From Bacteroidota bacterium (GTDB lineage: Bacteria > Bacteroidota > Ignavibacteria > Ignavibacteriales > Ignavibacteriaceae): a DNA stretch of 46,812 nucleotides. The translations under genes and the position numbers were made by a program. Shown here piece after piece: positions 43,679 through 46,812 of this stretch. The stretch lies in the NCBI GenBank assembly GCA_021813585.1, contig JAKAJV010000106.1:1-46812 (forward strand), read 5' to 3'. Every line of letters begins with the position of its first letter. Position 1 is the stretch's first letter. The notes beneath the pieces are model-generated. The model had not been told where the DNA came from. It did no database searches and saw only the letters and a list, made by a program, of their open reading frames with translations.

Positions 43679-46096
43679 ATGTATCCGTATAAAAATATTT
43701 TAAATAGCAAGGTTGGTTCCGCATTAATAAGCATTACATTGGTACTGCTGGTTAACGAGCTTACCTTGGGGCAATCCAGAATAAACTATGCGGGAAGAAA
43801 TATATTCATCAGCGGTATGAACGTTGCGTGGGTTAATTTTGCGGCCGATCTAGGTACTGCGCCGCTAGACACCGCAAAGTTTAGAAAAATATTTAGTACT
43901 GTGCACGATAACGGAGGGAACGTGATGCGCCTATGGTTGTTTACCGATGGAACTTTAACTCCCGAATATGATGCAGCCGGAAAAGTAGACGGGCCCGGAA
44001 CTAATGCGGTTAAAGACCTGCAGGCGATACTGAATATAGCTCATCAAAGCAGTTTAGGGCTGCAGCTTTGCCTATGGTCGCACGATATGATGAAGACAAG
44101 CCTGCCCCCGGTAGTTTTGGTGCGCAATATAAATTTTTTAATAGATACATCTTATACCTCTGCTTTTCTTAAAAATGCGTTGGCCCCTTTGGTTAAGGCT
44201 GTTAAGGGAAATCCGGCAATTACTGGCTGGGAAGTTTTTAACGAGCCAGAGGGCTTTTCAGATGAGTTTGGCTGGAGTAGCAGGGCACATGTTCCAATGG
44301 CAGATATTCAAAGGGTAGTAAATCTTGTTGCAGGCGAAATTCATAGAATCGATCCGGGTGCGCTTGTAACTTCCGGCGCCAACTCAATTCAAACATTAAC
44401 TGATGTTAACGTTATTTCAAAAATAACCGCTCTTGAAAATATTAATTCTCTTTCGAAGGCACAAAGGGATTCTTTGACGGAAATGTTTAATTCAATTCAT
44501 AGAACTGATTATACTGCCGCTAAGTTTATTAAATATTTACTTATGATTGCATCCATTCCAAACCAAAATTATTACCGGGATGATCGACTGATTGCTGCAG
44601 GCGGTGATTCTATGGGCACGTTGGATTATTATAATGTGCATTTTTACGGAATGCAGGCACAGTCGCCTTTCAATCATCCTTATTCAACTTGGCAGCTAAC
44701 TAAGCCCCTGGTTATAGGTGAGTTCTTTATGCAGGATACTTACGGTGTGCCCTATAATAAGCTTTACGAGCAGCTTTATCAGACCGGTTATGCAGGAGCG
44801 ATGTCCTGGCAGTGGTGGGGGGACACGCAGGAAAACGATAATGCCAAAAATGAAAACCATGTAAGGACTCTTGCTTCGTTAAATTATATGTTCGACCGTT
44901 ATAGGAATGATGTTATTGTATTTCCAAAATCCGGAAGGATATATTCATTTAGTGTTACTCCAACAACTATTCAAAAAGGGGATAGTGCGCTGGTTAAATG
45001 GGATACCGAACCCGGAGCCGTGATTACATTAAACGGTGAGAGCCTTAAGGCAGCAGGAAGCTTGCCGGTTAATCCTGCTATTAGTACGAAATATACTTTG
45101 AAGACTAAAGGTGATGTTTCGGATTCTTCGTCGGTGATGCTTACGGTTTTACCGTCAGGACAAATAATAGTGTTCAAGGCTGTTCCCCCTGTTATAGGCG
45201 CGGGTGAAAGCAGCTCTCTCGTTTGGCAGGTTGTTAAAGGCTCTGCTGTAACACTAAACGGGCAGCCGGTATCTGTTAAGGATTCTATTTCTGTTTTTCC
45301 AGATTCGTCCCATAATACTTATACATTAATTGCTCAGGGGGATATCCGTGATTCAAGCACGGTTACTGTAAATATACTTCCGGCAGATCAGGTTGACAGG
45401 GCTTTAGGCAGCAGCGTTACGGTTTCATCGAATGATTCGATTTCATATCCTTACAGTAAGCCGGAGAATTTAATAGACGGGAACAGCTATACCAGATGGC
45501 AGGCGAATAAAGGCAACAGTCAGTGGGTTCAGCTAGACCTCGGCAGGCAAATTCAAATTAGTAAAATAATAATACGATGGTACAGCCGGTCTTACGCCAG
45601 TACTTATAAAGTACAAATTTCCGATGGTTCAAAGGGGTGGCAGCAATTATACTCTACTTTCAACGGAACAGGCGGAGTTAATAATGTAGAGACTCTGGAT
45701 AACTTAAGCGGAACCGGAAGATATGCGGCTTTTTTATTGCAGGTCGCTGCGTACGGTACAATTTCAATAAATGAAATTGAAATATACGGTGTACCCGAAT
45801 CTACCGGAGTTAACAATAAAACCGTGGTACCTTCGGAATATTCCCTTGAGCAGAATTTTCCGAATCCATTTAATCCTACTACCGTAATTAGATACTCATT
45901 ACCCAGTGCATCTGATGTTAAATTAACGGTATATAACCTGCTTGGAGAAAAAGTAGCAACGCTTGTTGACGAACGGAAATCTGCCGGCAGTTACAATATA
46001 GCCTTTAACGCCTCAAACTTAAGCAGTGGTATTTATTTTTATTCGCTTCGTGCAGGTAATTTTTTATGTACAAGGAAAATGGTTTTGCTGAAATAA
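43679..46096 (+). CDS. T9SS-secreted GH5-like glycoside hydrolase with F5/8-type C domain
   Basis: An 805-residue exported enzyme. The signal peptide ends NELTLGQS. Residues 33-415 are a GH5-like TIM barrel: NVMRLWLFTDG, acid/base Glu189 in WEVFNEPEG, YYNVHFYG near 318-324, and nucleophile Glu348 in PLVIGEFFM, as in mannanase/cellulase relatives. Two immunoglobulin-like segments follow (about 420-485 and 495-570), then an F5/8 type C or CBM32-like discoidin domain (LGSSVTVSSND; NLIDGNSYTRWQA; WVQLDLGR). The T9SS sorting domain closes the protein (NFPNPFNPTTVIRYSLP; LSSGIYFYSL; RKMVLLK). It likely degrades a mannan- or glucan-type polysaccharide at the cell surface. Confidence 0.85.
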   Translation: MYPYKNILNSKVGSALISITLVLLVNELTLGQSRINYAGRNIFISGMNVAWVNFAADLGTAPLDTAKFRKIFSTVHDNGGNVMRLWLFTDGTLTPEYDAAGKVDGPGTNAVKDLQAILNIAHQSSLGLQLCLWSHDMMKTSLPPVVLVRNINFLIDTSYTSAFLKNALAPLVKAVKGNPAITGWEVFNEPEGFSDEFGWSSRAHVPMADIQRVVNLVAGEIHRIDPGALVTSGANSIQTLTDVNVISKITALENINSLSKAQRDSLTEMFNSIHRTDYTAAKFIKYLLMIASIPNQNYYRDDRLIAAGGDSMGTLDYYNVHFYGMQAQSPFNHPYSTWQLTKPLVIGEFFMQDTYGVPYNKLYEQLYQTGYAGAMSWQWWGDTQENDNAKNENHVRTLASLNYMFDRYRNDVIVFPKSGRIYSFSVTPTTIQKGDSALVKWDTEPGAVITLNGESLKAAGSLPVNPAISTKYTLKTKGDVSDSSSVMLTVLPSGQIIVFKAVPPVIGAGESSSLVWQVVKGSAVTLNGQPVSVKDSISVFPDSSHNTYTLIAQGDIRDSSTVTVNILPADQVDRALGSSVTVSSNDSISYPYSKPENLIDGNSYTRWQANKGNSQWVQLDLGRQIQISKIIIRWYSRSYASTYKVQISDGSKGWQQLYSTFNGTGGVNNVETLDNLSGTGRYAAFLLQVAAYGTISINEIEIYGVPESTGVNNKTVVPSEYSLEQNFPNPFNPTTVIRYSLPSASDVKLTVYNLLGEKVATLVDERKSAGSYNIAFNASNLSSGIYFYSLRAGNFLCTRKMVLLK

Positions 46097-46176
46097 CGAC
46101 ATTTGTCGCTTGCCGGATGAATCTCTTAAAACGTATCTTCAGTTCAGATGATAATTTTTTTTAATCTCTAATTCCC

Positions 46177-46236
46177 CGACGCTTGCGTCGCGGGTTACAA
46201 TTTTATAACGAAGGTCGAGGATTGAATACCTCGACC
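46177..46236. repeat. Two small hairpins after the glycoside hydrolase gene
   Basis: CGACGC-TT-GCGTCG (46177-46190) and GGTCGAGG-ATTGAATA-CCTCGACC (46213-46236) are perfect inverted repeats in the convergent intergenic region, next to the terminator at 46242-46282. Confidence 0.6.
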
Positions 46237-46241
46237 GAGAG

Positions 46242-46282
46242 TAAAAGCCCTTCCCCTGGGGAAGGGTTGGGATGGGCTTTTA
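46242..46282. terminator. Bidirectional terminator between convergent genes
   Basis: TAAAAGCCC (46242-46250) pairs with GGGCTTTTA (46274-46282) with an inner CCCTTCCCC-T-GGGGAAGGG stem. The right arm overlaps the stop codon of the permease gene. A and T runs on both sides suit termination in both directions. Confidence 0.6.
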
Positions 46283-46812
46283 TTCATACCTTAATGATTT
46301 TACCGGATTAACAGACGAAGCTCGGACAACTTGAAATCCTACTATAAGAAGCGCTGAGACAAGGACAATGATGCCGGCAAGGATAAAAACCCAGATTTGG
46401 ACTTCAGTTCTGTAAGCGAAATCCTGCAGCCATTTATTCATTAAATAAAATGCGGCAGGCCAGGCAACAATATTCGCAATCAAAACCCACTTTGAATATT
46501 CTTTTGTCAGCATAATAATTAAGGACGACACTGAGGAGCCCAATACTTTTCTTATCCCTATTTCTTTTCTTCTTAACTCTACAGAAAAGGAGACAAGGCC
46601 GAGAAGACCGAGCAAAGCTACAAAAATTGCCAAGCCGCTGAATATAAAGAACGCTTCGCGGAACCTGAATTCCGTCCGGTAAATATTATCGAACCGGCTG
46701 TTTAGGAAGAAGTAATTAAACGGAAGCATTGGTGCAAATTCGCTCCATACTTTTTGAACGGAATTCATAACCAGTGTAATGTTGCCGCTTCCAAGTTCAA
46801 TCGATATAAAAT
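46280..46812 (-). CDS. ABC transporter permease, FtsX/MacB type (partial, C-terminal part)
   Basis: The reading frame runs in from the right edge without a stop (frame starts ISIELGSGNITLV before the first internal Met), so this is the 3' end of a longer gene; about 177 residues are visible. Three hydrophobic segments surround the typical FtsX-like permease motif SVELRRKEIGIRKVLGSS, and the end reads ASSVNPVKSLRYE, as in Bacteroidota MacB-type permeases. The complete proteins have about 800 residues and form exporters for peptides, lipoproteins or drugs. The substrate is unknown. Confidence 0.85.
   Translation of the reverse strand, partial: FISIELGSGNITLVMNSVQKVWSEFAPMLPFNYFFLNSRFDNIYRTEFRFREAFFIFSGLAIFVALLGLLGLVSFSVELRRKEIGIRKVLGSSVSSLIIMLTKEYSKWVLIANIVAWPAAFYLMNKWLQDFAYRTEVQIWVFILAGIIVLVSALLIVGFQVVRASSVNPVKSLRYE

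Overview
The window looks like a low-GC Bacteroidota/Chlorobiota-group chromosome, most likely Ignavibacteria. This is inferred from six predicted secreted proteins that end in the type IX secretion (T9SS) C-terminal sorting domain of that group (YPNPFNPST near its start, LSSGIYFY in the middle, KKMxLLK at the end), from a full-length sprA gene and a porX gene, and from a Bacteroidota-type FtsX permease. I saw no rRNA, tRNA, CRISPR array or transposase gene.

Layout. 0.2-4.7 kb: an 8-oxoguanine-deaminase-like amidohydrolase, a 37-residue membrane miniprotein with its own terminator, a geranylgeranyl-reductase-family flavoprotein overlapping a HAD phosphatase, and a probable lipoprotein. 4.8-16.1 kb: five T9SS cargo genes. 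Two are intact (NlpC/P60-type hydrolase; beta-helix protein). The next three are broken: two beta-propeller paralogues are frameshifted exactly at T9, C7 and G7 tracts, and a third gene joins a truncated peptidase-like N-terminus to a beta-helix protein. 16.2-20.2 kb: tandem M1 metallopeptidases on the minus strand. 20.8-21.4 kb: a DUF985 cupin. 21.6-33.8 kb: sprA, then a tight run porX-tsaE-tsaB-DUF1573-accD-panC, combining secretion control with housekeeping genes.

33.9-41.5 kb: decayed remnants (FmdE-like protein, OprP-like porin), then an arsenic island: arsR1-arsM, and arsR2-arsC-two thioredoxin-like genes-acr3-arsP. Each arsR has a perfect palindrome at a TATATT -10 box. Arsenate would be reduced by ArsC, arsenite exported by Acr3 or methylated by ArsM, and methylated arsenicals exported by ArsP. 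A Y-family DNA polymerase with a GAAC-N4-GTTC SOS-type box lies on the opposite strand between the two arms. 41.6-46.8 kb: a lipoprotein, a repeat-rich intergenic region, a GH5-like T9SS glycoside hydrolase, and the 3' part of an ABC transporter permease.

The least explained feature is the density of short non-coding inverted-repeat elements. Two have terminal inverted repeats and perfect 8- or 11-bp flanking direct repeats (7530-7673 and 42963-43068). One has 13-bp terminal repeats around two hairpins that differ by compensatory base-pair changes (1-143). Several others are built of reiterated 6-9 nt words such as CTCTGTG, GATACTCGATT and ACTCCATT. They often touch the ends of genes, including a stop codon and the start of a dead porin gene.
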